Source: an uncultured Pelagibacteraceae bacterium (GTDB lineage: Bacteria > Pseudomonadota > Alphaproteobacteria > Pelagibacterales > Pelagibacteraceae). From it: DNA of 64,000 nt. Under the pieces are notes generated by a model. It ran no database searches. It had not been told where the DNA came from and saw only the letters and a list, made by a program, of their open reading frames with translations. Position numbers and translations under genes: made by a program. The DNA is taken from the NCBI GenBank assembly GCA_902545635.1, contig CACCGT010000002.1, positions 62,001 through 126,000 on the forward strand, given 5' to 3'. Of the stretch, positions 23,162-31,981 are shown piece after piece. Numbering within the stretch: position 1 is the first letter of the stretch; each line of letters opens with the position of its first letter.

Positions 23162-23583
23162 TCTTTTTCTTGACGTACTTTTTCTTTAATATCACCTACA
23201 ACTTTAGGATCTAGATAAAGTAAACCAGATATTCTTCTCATCAAATTTGTTTCATACATATCTGCATCCTTGTCTGAATATATAATTTTCCAAAGAGCCT
23301 CTATAATCATTTTTTTATCTTCCTCATCTACATTTTTAATCTCTCTAGTAAAATCTAGAATTTGGTTAGAGTCTTTTTCTTTGTCTTCTGCTTCAATCAT
23401 AATTTTGTCAATTCCATCAGCTTCAGCTCCCATTTCAATAATTGAGTCTTTTATAATTTTTTTTTCTTTATCTGTGAAGTTTTGGTCTATTTTAGCTGAG
23501 TGGATAAGCAAACAAGCAACTGCCATTATAGATGGATGACGGGTATCTCTGTCAGTTTCCTCTTTTTTAAAAATATTAAACAT
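23158..23583 (-). CDS. TerB-like (tellurite-resistance-type) helical domain protein
   Basis: A 141-residue all-helical protein whose core ([28 protein letters not shown] and [19 protein letters not shown]) matches the TerB/DUF533 pattern of two acidic metal-binding repeats. TerB-like domains bind divalent ions and occur in membrane-linked stress systems; no other ter gene is here, so tellurite resistance is unlikely. It sits, coupled by TAATG and ATGA overlaps, between the helicase and fdxA, where many alphaproteobacteria have an S4 RNA-binding protein. Confidence 0.8.
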   Translation of the reverse strand: MFNIFKKEETDRDTRHPSIMAVACLLIHSAKIDQNFTDKEKKIIKDSIIEMGAEADGIDKIMIEAEDKEKDSNQILDFTREIKNVDEEDKKMIIEALWKIIYSDKDADMYETNLMRRISGLLYLDPKVVGDIKEKVRQEKE

Positions 23584-26066
23584 TATTTCAAGTTAAGTTG
23601 TGAAAGAACATTAAATGGATTATCTTTAATATTTTTATCATTGTCTTTTTTATTTATTTTTTTTAAAGGAATATATTTAAAATGCAAATTATTATCCTTC
23701 TCATAAGTCTTATAATTCATTTTTTTTATCAGTTTCACAAAATTTTCTTTATTACAACCTAGCAAATTTAGCATTTCAGGAATTAACTTAATTTCCTTAA
23801 TTTTATTTTCTGATTTACTGTTAAATATCATAAGAAATAATCTCTCCAAAATATCTATCCTAACATACAAATTTTCAAATTTTTCAAAGCCGCACAAAAG
23901 CATGAGATTTTTATTTAATAATTTCTTCTCTTCTAAAAAATTGAGTCCAAAAGTTGGTGGTAAGAAATCATAATTTTTCTCATTGAAGTTTTTCCATAAA
24001 AGTATTCTCAACGAAACTGAACTAGGTTTAAATAATTTAAATAAAAAAACATGATATCTACCAAATTTTACACCTAAATTTCTTAGTTTTTTTCTCTCAT
24101 CTTGATTAAGTTTGTTTAAGTAAATTAAAACTTCATCTCTTTTTACAACTCCATTATTTTCATAGAGATGATATGCTAAAGCTCTAAGTTCCGAATTATT
24201 ATCTTTAACATTTTTTAAATCTATTAGACTTTTTAGCTCTGTTTCAATTTTATCATTTAGCCAGCCTTGTAAATATAAATTAAGTCTTGATTTTTCGACA
24301 TTCTCAATCATGTCATCAATAATTAACTGAATTTGTGGATTTAAATAATCTGAACCTGGTATCAATCTAGCTATTTCATTATTATTCCAATAAATTTTAA
24401 AATCTTCTCTTAATTCTATTAAACCAGTATCAATTATTTGACCAATTCTTTTAATAATTTCGGGACTAACGTTTTGTCTAGCTGCTTTTTTTAATGATTT
24501 TATGTCAGCGTCTAATGTATCAACTTTTAAATCTAGCTCCAATCTTAAACCTTTTAGACGCCCAATATACTGTTCATTTATCATTACTTTTTCATCGTTA
24601 ACTATCTCAGTTTCGAAAACTATATCTTGTTTTAAACCTCTTGCCAAAACACTTGCTCTTTTATCAATAAATGTTTTGGTTAATTCTTCATGAAGCCTGT
24701 CTGAGAGTTTATCCTCAAGACTTTTAGTTCTTTCTATCCAGTAATCTTGATTTTCAACCCAATTAGATTTGTTTGAAACATATGCCCATGTCCTAACATT
24801 GGCAATTCTATTTGATATTGAGTCTACATTTCCATCCAATTTGTCTAACAGGGACAATTGCTCTTTCATATAGTGGTTAGGGACTTTTTTATTATCATTT
24901 GTTAAAAAATTAAAAATCTTACTTACAACATCAAAATGATGACCGTAAGTTTTTTTAACAAAATCTGGAATTTGACAGCATTCCCACAGTATTTGTAATA
25001 TTTCAGTATCATCAGCTATTTTTATATTTGAAGCTTCTTTCAAAAAATATTTTAATACCTTTTCATCCTGACATTCACTCACTCTTCTAAGCCAGTCTTT
25101 TTGTGGTCTTTCATCTAAAGATTTTAATAATGTGACTTTGTTACTAAAATTTAATTTTGAGTTTCTCCAAAAAATAGTTTGTATGTCTGGAAAGCTATGA
25201 GTTTCTAGTGCTTCAATTTGTTCAGGCCCTACCTCTTTGCACTCTCCTGTCGTACCAAATAAACCATCATTTAAATATCTACCTGCTCTTCCAGCTATTT
25301 GTCCAATTTCAGAGATATTTAAATTTCTTAATTTTTTACCATCAAATTTTTTTAAATTTGAAAAATAAACATTATCCAAATCCATATTAATTCCCATTCC
25401 TATTGCATCAGTCGCAACTAAATAATCAACATCGCCAGATTGATATAAATTCACTTGTGAGTTTCTTGTTTTGGGACTAAGAGAGCCCATTACAATTGCT
25501 GCTCCACCTTTTTGACGTCTGATTAATTCTGCTATTGCGTAGACCTCTTCAGTAGAAAATGCTATTACTGCACTTTTTCTCTCAATTCTTGAAATTTTTT
25601 TATGACCACCAAATGATAATTTTGAAAGTCTTTCTCTATTTTTAAATTCAATATCATCATCTAGTTTTTGAATAATATTTTTTATGGAATTTGATCCCAT
25701 AAACATAGTGAGTTTTTCACCTCTCATATTTAATAATCTATCTGTAAAAATATGACCTCTCTCGTGATCATTACACATTTGTATTTCATCTATACCAACA
25801 AATTCTAAATTTTTATCTAATGGCATGGACTCAACAGTACACAGAAAATACTTTGCATTAATTGGAATAATTTTTTCTTCACCTGTAATTAAAGCTACTT
25901 TAGATGAGTCAACTTTTGTAATGATTTTGTCATATACTTCTCTTGCCAAAAGTCTTAATGGAAAACCAATCATACCAGTATCAAAAGAAAGCATTGTTTC
26001 TATTGCAAGGAAGGTTTTTCCAGTATTTGTAGGTCCAAGAACTGCAGTGATTTTATTTTTTGTCAT
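23583..26066 (-). CDS. Suv3-like ATP-dependent RNA helicase
   Basis: An 827-residue superfamily 2 helicase related to mitochondrial Suv3 and the alphaproteobacterial MgpS group. Motifs are Walker A GPTNTGKTF (residues 11-19), GFPLRLLAREVY, DEIQM (motif II), VATDAIGMGINMDL (motif V) and QIAGRAGR (motif VI). A long helical C-terminal region of about 500 residues follows. Mitochondrial Suv3 works in RNA degradation, and a similar role is inferred here. It is the first gene of the helicase - terB-like - fdxA - carD operon. The 162-base gap to the divergent acetoacetyl-CoA synthetase must hold both promoters; no clear consensus is seen. Confidence 0.9.
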   Translation of the reverse strand: MTKNKITAVLGPTNTGKTFLAIETMLSFDTGMIGFPLRLLAREVYDKIITKVDSSKVALITGEEKIIPINAKYFLCTVESMPLDKNLEFVGIDEIQMCNDHERGHIFTDRLLNMRGEKLTMFMGSNSIKNIIQKLDDDIEFKNRERLSKLSFGGHKKISRIERKSAVIAFSTEEVYAIAELIRRQKGGAAIVMGSLSPKTRNSQVNLYQSGDVDYLVATDAIGMGINMDLDNVYFSNLKKFDGKKLRNLNISEIGQIAGRAGRYLNDGLFGTTGECKEVGPEQIEALETHSFPDIQTIFWRNSKLNFSNKVTLLKSLDERPQKDWLRRVSECQDEKVLKYFLKEASNIKIADDTEILQILWECCQIPDFVKKTYGHHFDVVSKIFNFLTNDNKKVPNHYMKEQLSLLDKLDGNVDSISNRIANVRTWAYVSNKSNWVENQDYWIERTKSLEDKLSDRLHEELTKTFIDKRASVLARGLKQDIVFETEIVNDEKVMINEQYIGRLKGLRLELDLKVDTLDADIKSLKKAARQNVSPEIIKRIGQIIDTGLIELREDFKIYWNNNEIARLIPGSDYLNPQIQLIIDDMIENVEKSRLNLYLQGWLNDKIETELKSLIDLKNVKDNNSELRALAYHLYENNGVVKRDEVLIYLNKLNQDERKKLRNLGVKFGRYHVFLFKLFKPSSVSLRILLWKNFNEKNYDFLPPTFGLNFLEEKKLLNKNLMLLCGFEKFENLYVRIDILERLFLMIFNSKSENKIKEIKLIPEMLNLLGCNKENFVKLIKKMNYKTYEKDNNLHFKYIPLKKINKKDNDKNIKDNPFNVLSQLNLK

Positions 26067-26228
26067 TTCTAGTTTTGGTGTGATTTTTTTTGCTAATACT
26101 ATATATTGTTATTCCTAAAGAACAAAAATGGGTTAAAACTAGTCCGAATCATTAAGGAAAAAGTTCTCATTTTTATTATTTAATGTTTTAAGGTTATCAT
26201 AATTTCAAAAAATTAAATATATTTTTTT

Positions 26229-28187
26229 ATGTCTCAGAAATTATGGGAAGCAGATTCTCAAACAAAAGCAAAATCGAACTTATTCGAATTTGAAAAATTT
26301 TTAGCAAAAAAATTTAATTACAAAGTTAAGAAAAATTATAAAAAATTGTTTGATTGGACAATTAAACATCCAAAGTTATTTTGGTCTTCAGTATGGGAAT
26401 TTTCAAATATTAAAGGTATCAAAAAAGATGAATTTTATTTACCTAAAGAAATTATAAAAAGCAAATTTTTGCTAAATTCCCGATTAAATTATGCGGATAA
26501 CCTATTATCAAAAAAAGATAATTCAAAAGCTGTTACTTTTATAAGTGAAAATGGCTTTAGACAGGAGAAGTCTTGGAATGAATTAAATAATAATACTTTA
26601 AAACTTATTAATTTTTTTAGAGAAAATAAAATAAAAGAAAAAGACAGAATAGCAGCATATACAGTAAATCAAATTGAGACAGTAGAGAGTTTTTTAGCAA
26701 CTAGTGCAATTGGAGGTATTTGGTCATCGTGTTCCCCAGATTTTGGAACACAAGGAGTAATAGAAAGATTTTCTCAAATTAATCCAAAACTTTTAATCAT
26801 TACTGATAGATATTATTATAACGGCAAAGAAATTAATATTATTAAAAGATTGCCAGCAATTCTCAAGAAAATAAAATCTATAAAAAGTGTTCTAGTTATA
26901 AACTATCCAGGTAAAAAAAATTTGAAACAAAAAAAGTTAAAAGGTATAAAAATTTTTTTCTACAAAAACTTAAAAAATAACAAAGAAAAAAAATTTGCAT
27001 TCAAAAAATTTGATTTTGATAAAGAATTAGCTATTTTGTATTCAAGTGGAACTACAGGTAAACCAAAGTGTATCTGTCATAGAGCTGGTGGTGTTTTGCT
27101 ACAACATTTAAAAGAACACAAACTTCATTGTAACGTAAAACCAGGTGATAATGTGTTTTATTTTACTACATGTGGATGGATGATGTGGAATTGGTTGATG
27201 ACATTTTTAGCATCTAAAGCTTCAATAGTTCTTTTTGATGGTTTTCCGATGCATAAAAGAAGTGATTTGCTTTTTAAAATTGCTGAAAAAGAGAAAATAT
27301 CTCTTTTTGGCATCAGTGCAAAATATATTGATCAATTAAGAAAATTAAATTTCAATATAAAGACTAAGTATAAACTTAAATACCTTAAAACTATTTGTTC
27401 TACTGGATCACCATTATCTCGTGATGGTTTTGATTATGTTTATAAAAATATAAAAAAAAATGTTCACTTAGCTTCTATTGCAGGCGGAACAGACCTTGTT
27501 TCATGCTTTGTGTTAGGAAATATTTACTCTCCTGTTTATAGAGGACAAATCCAGAATAACGGATTGGGAATGAACACAGATGTTTTTTCTGAGAGTGGAA
27601 AGCCGTTAATTAATAGAAAAGGAGAATTAGTTTGTAAATCAGCATTTCCATCAATGCCAATTTATTTTTGGAATGATAAAAATAATAAAAAATATAAGTC
27701 TGCATATTTTGAAAAATATAAAAATATTTGGCATCATGGAGATTATGCAGAGAGAAAATCTAATGGCGGATATGTTATTTATGGAAGATCAGATGCAACA
27801 CTTAACCCTGGGGGTGCCAGATTAGGTACAGCTGAGATATATTCTATTGTTGATAAATTTTATGAAGTAAAAGAGTCTGTAGTTATTGGACAGCAGTGGG
27901 ATAATGATGTGAGAATTATTTTATTTATAGTTCTAAAAACTCCAAAAACACTTAGTGAAAAATTAACTCAAAAATTAAAAAAGGCTATTCGTAAAAATGC
28001 ATCTCCACGTCACGTACCAAAAAAAATAATTGAGGTCTCTGACATTCCTAGAACAAAGAATGGAAAAATAGTTGAGCTTGCTGTTAAAAATATTATTGAA
28101 GGAAATAAAATAAAAAATATTCAAGCATTAATAAATCCTTCAATTTTAGAAGAATATAAAAATATAAAAGAACTTAAGAAACCATAA
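26229..28187 (+). CDS. aacS: Acetoacetyl-CoA synthetase
   Basis: An acyl-CoA synthetase of 652 residues that activates acetoacetate to acetoacetyl-CoA. It is recognised from its typical N terminus (LWEADSQTKAKSNLFEFEKFLAKKF), the family segment FWSSVWEFSNI, the P-loop ILYSSGTTGKPKCICHRAGG, FYFTTCGWMMWNWL, and SIAGGTDLVSCFVLGN, which separates this family from acetyl-CoA synthetase. The C-terminal Lys in RTKNGKIVELAVK is the acetylatable catalytic lysine. It suggests use of ketone bodies or polyhydroxybutyrate-type substrates. The TAXI-TRAP genes follow 76 bases downstream. Confidence 0.92.
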   Translation: MSQKLWEADSQTKAKSNLFEFEKFLAKKFNYKVKKNYKKLFDWTIKHPKLFWSSVWEFSNIKGIKKDEFYLPKEIIKSKFLLNSRLNYADNLLSKKDNSKAVTFISENGFRQEKSWNELNNNTLKLINFFRENKIKEKDRIAAYTVNQIETVESFLATSAIGGIWSSCSPDFGTQGVIERFSQINPKLLIITDRYYYNGKEINIIKRLPAILKKIKSIKSVLVINYPGKKNLKQKKLKGIKIFFYKNLKNNKEKKFAFKKFDFDKELAILYSSGTTGKPKCICHRAGGVLLQHLKEHKLHCNVKPGDNVFYFTTCGWMMWNWLMTFLASKASIVLFDGFPMHKRSDLLFKIAEKEKISLFGISAKYIDQLRKLNFNIKTKYKLKYLKTICSTGSPLSRDGFDYVYKNIKKNVHLASIAGGTDLVSCFVLGNIYSPVYRGQIQNNGLGMNTDVFSESGKPLINRKGELVCKSAFPSMPIYFWNDKNNKKYKSAYFEKYKNIWHHGDYAERKSNGGYVIYGRSDATLNPGGARLGTAEIYSIVDKFYEVKESVVIGQQWDNDVRIILFIVLKTPKTLSEKLTQKLKKAIRKNASPRHVPKKIIEVSDIPRTKNGKIVELAVKNIIEGNKIKNIQALINPSILEEYKNIKELKKP

Positions 28188-28220
28188 TTATATTTAAATT
28201 TATATAGACAATAATATTTG

Positions 28221-28242
28221 ATTGTTATTAAATAGTAACAAT
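28221..28242 (+). promoter_or_regulatory. Dyad upstream of the TAXI solute-binding gene
   Basis: ATTGTTA (28221-28227) and TAACAAT (28236-28242) are exact reverse complements 8 bases apart, ending 21 bases before the TAXI ATG. A good ribosome site AGGAG (28255-28259) follows. It could be an operator or leader hairpin. Confidence 0.4.
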
Positions 28243-28263
28243 TACTAATAGATAGGAGAAAAT

Positions 28264-29271
28264 ATGTTTAAAAATTTATTTAAAAGTTCTCTAATGATTT
28301 TATTCCTGATTGTTGGTTTATCAGGAAAATCATTTGCACAAGAACTTAAATTTTTTACGATTGGTACAGGTGGTACTGCTTACACTTACTATCCAGTTGG
28401 AGGTATGATTGCAAATGCAATTTCAAAACCACCAGGATCTAGAGAGTGTGGTAAAGGTGGAAGCTGTGGTGTACCAAATCTAATAGCATCAGCTGTTTCA
28501 TCAAGAGGATCAGTTGATAATGTAAATGCAATAATCTCAGGATTAAGAAACTCAGGTTTTGCACAATCGGATGTTGCTTACTGGGCATATACTGGAACTG
28601 GAACAATGGAAGGAAAAGAACCTGCAAAAGATTTAAGAACCATTGCAGCTCTTTTTCAAGAACATATACATTTAGTAGCGCTTAAAAAAAGTAATATTAA
28701 TTCAGTCAAAGACTTAAAAGGAAAAAGAGTTTCACTAGATGAACCTGGATCTGGAACATATGTTGATGCAAAGTTAATATTAGAGTCTAATGGATTAAGC
28801 ACAAGCGATGTAAAAGCTGAAGCATTGAAAGGTAAAGCCGCAACTGATGCTTTAAGAAATGGTAAAGTTGATGCAATTTTTGTTGTTGCTGGCTATCCAA
28901 CTGGTGCAATTGTAGAACTAGCGTCTGCAGTTGATATAAAATTAGTACCAATTGATGGTGCTGGAGCAAAAGCATTAACTTCAAAATATGGTTTTTTCTC
29001 AGAAAGCCCGATTCCTTCAGGAACGTATGAAGGTGTTGATCAAGTTAATACTGTAGCAGTAGGCGCTCAATGGTTTACATCAGCTAAAGAGGATAGTGAG
29101 TTAATTTACCAAATTACAAAAGCTTTATGGAATAAAGAATCTAGAAAGCTTATGGATGTTGGTCATGCTAAGGGAAAAACTATAACACCTGACACAGCTC
29201 TTTCTGGAGTAGGTGTGCCACTACACCCTGGTGCAGAAAAGTTCTACAAAGAAGCAGGACTTTTAAATTAA
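28264..29271 (+). CDS. TAXI-family TRAP transporter solute-binding protein
   Basis: A periplasmic binding protein of 335 residues. The signal peptide spans residues 1-25 with cleavage after SFA. The mature start ELKFFTIGTGGTAYTYYPVGGMIANAIS is the TAXI signature. It captures a ligand and delivers it to the fused permease that follows. TAXI ligands include glutamate, alpha-ketoglutarate and other small acids; the ligand here cannot be read. The pair CGKGGSCG near residues 59-66 may form a disulfide. It has a strong ribosome binding site, and a perfect hairpin after its stop suggests it is made in excess over the permease. Confidence 0.93.
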   Translation: MFKNLFKSSLMILFLIVGLSGKSFAQELKFFTIGTGGTAYTYYPVGGMIANAISKPPGSRECGKGGSCGVPNLIASAVSSRGSVDNVNAIISGLRNSGFAQSDVAYWAYTGTGTMEGKEPAKDLRTIAALFQEHIHLVALKKSNINSVKDLKGKRVSLDEPGSGTYVDAKLILESNGLSTSDVKAEALKGKAATDALRNGKVDAIFVVAGYPTGAIVELASAVDIKLVPIDGAGAKALTSKYGFFSESPIPSGTYEGVDQVNTVAVGAQWFTSAKEDSELIYQITKALWNKESRKLMDVGHAKGKTITPDTALSGVGVPLHPGAEKFYKEAGLLN

Positions 29272-29287
29272 ATCTTAAAATCAATTT

Positions 29288-29312
29288 GCCCTAGATCGAT
29301 TAGATCTAGGGC
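29288..29312 (+). terminator. Perfect 10-bp intercistronic hairpin between TAXI and permease genes
   Basis: GCCCTAGATC (29288-29297) and GATCTAGGGC (29303-29312) are exact reverse complements with a GATTA loop. It lies 16 bases after the binding-protein stop and 6 bases before the permease ATG, with no T-run. Such elements in binding-protein operons stabilise the upstream message and lower downstream expression. It may also hide the permease start from ribosomes. Confidence 0.7.
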
Positions 29313-29318
29313 ATTATT

Positions 29319-31304
29319 ATGTCTCAATTTAATATTTCACCTGATGAAGTTTCAAAACTTGAAGAAAAGTTTGAGATAAAAAGTAACGAAAGAAAGTTAA
29401 AAAATTTCTTGAAAACATTGACCTTTGTTACCTTGGTTGCAATGTCAATTTACCATTTTTATGCTTCAGGATTTGGAACTATTAGAGACATTCTTCATAG
29501 AGGTATTCATATTTCTTTTGTTGTAGGTCTTGTATTTTTATTTTATGAATGGAAAAATTTTGGGGATAAAAAGACTAAAAATAAAGTTCCATTTATAGAT
29601 ATTTTTTTTTCAATTTTAGTGGTTATAACTGCACTTTATTTACCATTATTGCCTCCAGAAATATTAGCTAGCAGAGTTGGAAATCCTTCTAGCACTGAAG
29701 TTATAATGGGTTCAATTCTTATTATTTTAACTCTAGAGGCTGCAAGAAGATCAATAGGATACACTCTACCATTAATATGCATAATATTTATGATTTTTGC
29801 ACTATATGGTCCTATTTTTCCTGGAGCTTTAAAGCATGGTGGTAGCAGTTGGGCTGGTTTTGTTAATCATATTTATATAACTAACCAAGGAATTTATGGA
29901 ATTGCTGTAGGTGTAATGGCCCAATATGTATTTTTATTTATTTTATTTGGTGTACTTGCAACAAGAATAGGTTTGGGTCAATTATTTATTGATTTAGCGA
30001 TGGTAATAGCTGGAAGATATTCTGGGGGACCAGCAAAAGTTGCAATTTTTTCTTCAGCTTTTCTTGGAACTATATCTGGCTCTTCAATTGCAAATACAGT
30101 TACAACTGGTTCTCTTACAATTCCAGCAATGAAAAAAGTTGGGTATCCTCCACATTTTTCTGGCGCAGTGGAAGCCACAGCTTCTACTGGAGGGCAAATA
30201 ACTCCACCTATTTTAGGAGCTGCAGCTTTTATCATGGTTGAATATTTAGAGTTACCTTTAAGAGATATTTTGGCAGCAGCATTAATTCCTGCTCTACTTC
30301 ATTATTTTGGAATTTTTGTAATGGTTCATTTGGAAGCAAAAAAATTAGGGCTGAGAGGTCTAAATGAAAATGAAGTTCCAAAACTATTTAAAATTATAAG
30401 AGACAATTGGTTAGCAATTGTTCCTTTAATTCTACTAGTATACTTAATATTGATAGGTCGTACGCCAGATTATGCCGCTGTAAATGGAATCATTGCTTGT
30501 GTAGTCATTGGATTTATAAGGAAAAAAAATAGACTTACCTATAATGATTTACTTGAGTGCCTAGCAAGAGGTGCAAAAAATACTTTAGCAGTTGGAGCAG
30601 CTGCTACTTCAATAGGAATAATAGTTGGTGTAGTTACATTAACTGGAGTAGGTTTTAGATTAGGTTATGTAGTAATTCAAACAGCTGGAGATATTGGCGG
30701 CTTCTTTTTAAATTTTTTACCATTTAATTATTTTACACTTCAAGATCTGACGTTATTTTTTTCTTTAATACTAATTGCAATATCATGCATATTCATGGGT
30801 ACTGGAGTTCCAACAACTGCAACTTATATAATTCTTGTTGCAGTAGCAGCACCCGCTCTTACTCAATTACAAATCGAGCCAATAGTTTCCCATTTTTTTG
30901 TTTTTTATTATGGTGTTTTAGCAGATATAACTCCACCTGTTGCTCTTGCAGCATACGCTGCAGCCGGCATAGCTGGATCAAATCCATTCACTACTGGTAA
31001 TACTGCTTTTAGATTAGGTATTGCAAAAGCTCTTGTACCTTTTGTGTTTGTCTATTCGCCATCATTGTTATTGGTTGCGCAAGGATTTAACTTCTATGAC
31101 TTCTTCATAACTTTAATATCTGCAATGATTGGAATTGGATTAATTGGAATTGGTTTCACAGGATACTTATTTAAATCAGTATCAACGTTTCAAAGATGGT
31201 ATCTTGGTGTAATTTCATTACTATTTATTGCTCCAGGTTTAAGTTCATCAATTATTGGCTTAGTTTTAGTATTGCCAGTCTTTATACTTCAATTAAGAAA
31301 ATAA
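29319..31304 (+). CDS. TRAP transporter fused 4TM/12TM permease
   Basis: A large membrane protein of 661 residues combining the small (DctQ-like) and large (DctM-like) permease subunits, the usual TAXI-TRAP form. The N-terminal helices run to about residue 170. The DctM part shows conserved glycine-rich stretches such as FLGTISGSSIANTVTTGSLTIPAMKK and STGGQITPPILGAAAFIM, repeated in the second half as IFMGTGVPTTATYII and DITPPVALAAYAAAGIAG. Na+-driven symport is known for the family. It lacks a visible Shine-Dalgarno because the hairpin at 29288-29312 fills the space. Confidence 0.94.
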   Translation: MSQFNISPDEVSKLEEKFEIKSNERKLKNFLKTLTFVTLVAMSIYHFYASGFGTIRDILHRGIHISFVVGLVFLFYEWKNFGDKKTKNKVPFIDIFFSILVVITALYLPLLPPEILASRVGNPSSTEVIMGSILIILTLEAARRSIGYTLPLICIIFMIFALYGPIFPGALKHGGSSWAGFVNHIYITNQGIYGIAVGVMAQYVFLFILFGVLATRIGLGQLFIDLAMVIAGRYSGGPAKVAIFSSAFLGTISGSSIANTVTTGSLTIPAMKKVGYPPHFSGAVEATASTGGQITPPILGAAAFIMVEYLELPLRDILAAALIPALLHYFGIFVMVHLEAKKLGLRGLNENEVPKLFKIIRDNWLAIVPLILLVYLILIGRTPDYAAVNGIIACVVIGFIRKKNRLTYNDLLECLARGAKNTLAVGAAATSIGIIVGVVTLTGVGFRLGYVVIQTAGDIGGFFLNFLPFNYFTLQDLTLFFSLILIAISCIFMGTGVPTTATYIILVAVAAPALTQLQIEPIVSHFFVFYYGVLADITPPVALAAYAAAGIAGSNPFTTGNTAFRLGIAKALVPFVFVYSPSLLLVAQGFNFYDFFITLISAMIGIGLIGIGFTGYLFKSVSTFQRWYLGVISLLFIAPGLSSSIIGLVLVLPVFILQLRK

Positions 31305-31307
31305 AAT

Positions 31308-31775
31308 TTATCCACCCAAGCCTGCATTTGGAAGTGGTCTTCTTAAAATTTTCCAAATCCCAACAGCGCTAGCAACAAGTTTGCTTTTGCACTTTAGTTT
31401 ACAATTAATGAATACCATTGATTTAGTAACTTTTTGAATTTCAACTGTTCCTAATAATTCATCTCCCAAGTTAGAGGGAGCTATAAATTTAATATCCAAA
31501 GAGATAGTTACACAGGGTTTGTTGCCACTCGCTTTGTGACAAGAAGTTCCCGCACCAGCATCAATTATTGTGCATATATAACCACCATGGGTTATCCCAG
31601 CTTTATTTAAATGTGTTTTTTTGATTTTTGTTTTAAACTCAAATTTCTTTTTGCTAATAGATCTAAATAACAAACCACCATTATGTTTCATGTAACTTGG
31701 TTTATTACTTAATTGTTCAAATTTTTTCATTAAAGGATTATTGCCATAATTAATATAAATAACAAAACTAAACAA
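31308..31775 (-). CDS. PaaI-type hotdog-fold thioesterase
   Basis: A 155-residue hotdog-fold protein with the family core HGGYICTIIDAGAGTSC (catalytic Asp region) and TISLDIKFIAPSNLGDEL. Members hydrolyse acyl-CoA thioesters, often phenylacetyl-CoA or other short or aromatic CoAs; the substrate is not readable. The Met at 31730 (MKKFEQL) could be the true start, but the preceding NNPL resembles the conserved family opening, so the longer form is kept. It is convergent with the TRAP permease (3-base gap) and probably follows the tRNA-Arg on the same strand. Confidence 0.82.
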   Translation of the reverse strand: MFSFVIYINYGNNPLMKKFEQLSNKPSYMKHNGGLLFRSISKKKFEFKTKIKKTHLNKAGITHGGYICTIIDAGAGTSCHKASGNKPCVTISLDIKFIAPSNLGDELLGTVEIQKVTKSMVFINCKLKCKSKLVASAVGIWKILRRPLPNAGLGG

Positions 31776-31830
31776 AAGAAATATATTACAGATTTTTCAA
31801 GTGATATTTTCATTTATCCTTTCGTTTTGG

Positions 31831-31904
31831 TGCGCCTGCTAGGAGTTGAACCCAGAACCTCCTGGTCCGTAGCCAAGCGCTCTATCCAATTGAGCTACAG
31901 GCGC
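31831..31904 (-). tRNA. tRNA-Arg(ACG), CCA encoded
   Basis: Read on the minus strand, the acceptor GCGCCTG pairs with CAGGCGC. The D-arm is GCTCAATTGGATAGAGC, and the anticodon arm CTTGG-CTACGGA-CCAGG gives anticodon ACG (read as ICG after deamination, for CGU/CGC/CGA). The T-arm holds GGTTCAACTCC, and CCA is encoded at 31830-31828. It matches bacterial tRNA-Arg(ACG). Confidence 0.96.
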
Positions 31905-31981
31905 AATTTGTACAGTTTTTATACATAATTAATAATGTAAATTATTTTTTTAGCAAATATTGATATATATATAATAAAAAA

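Noticed and set aside
23158-23583. Tellurite resistance or phage-defence system around the TerB-like gene
   Set aside because: No other ter gene, nuclease or toxin-like partner is near; its neighbours are housekeeping genes.
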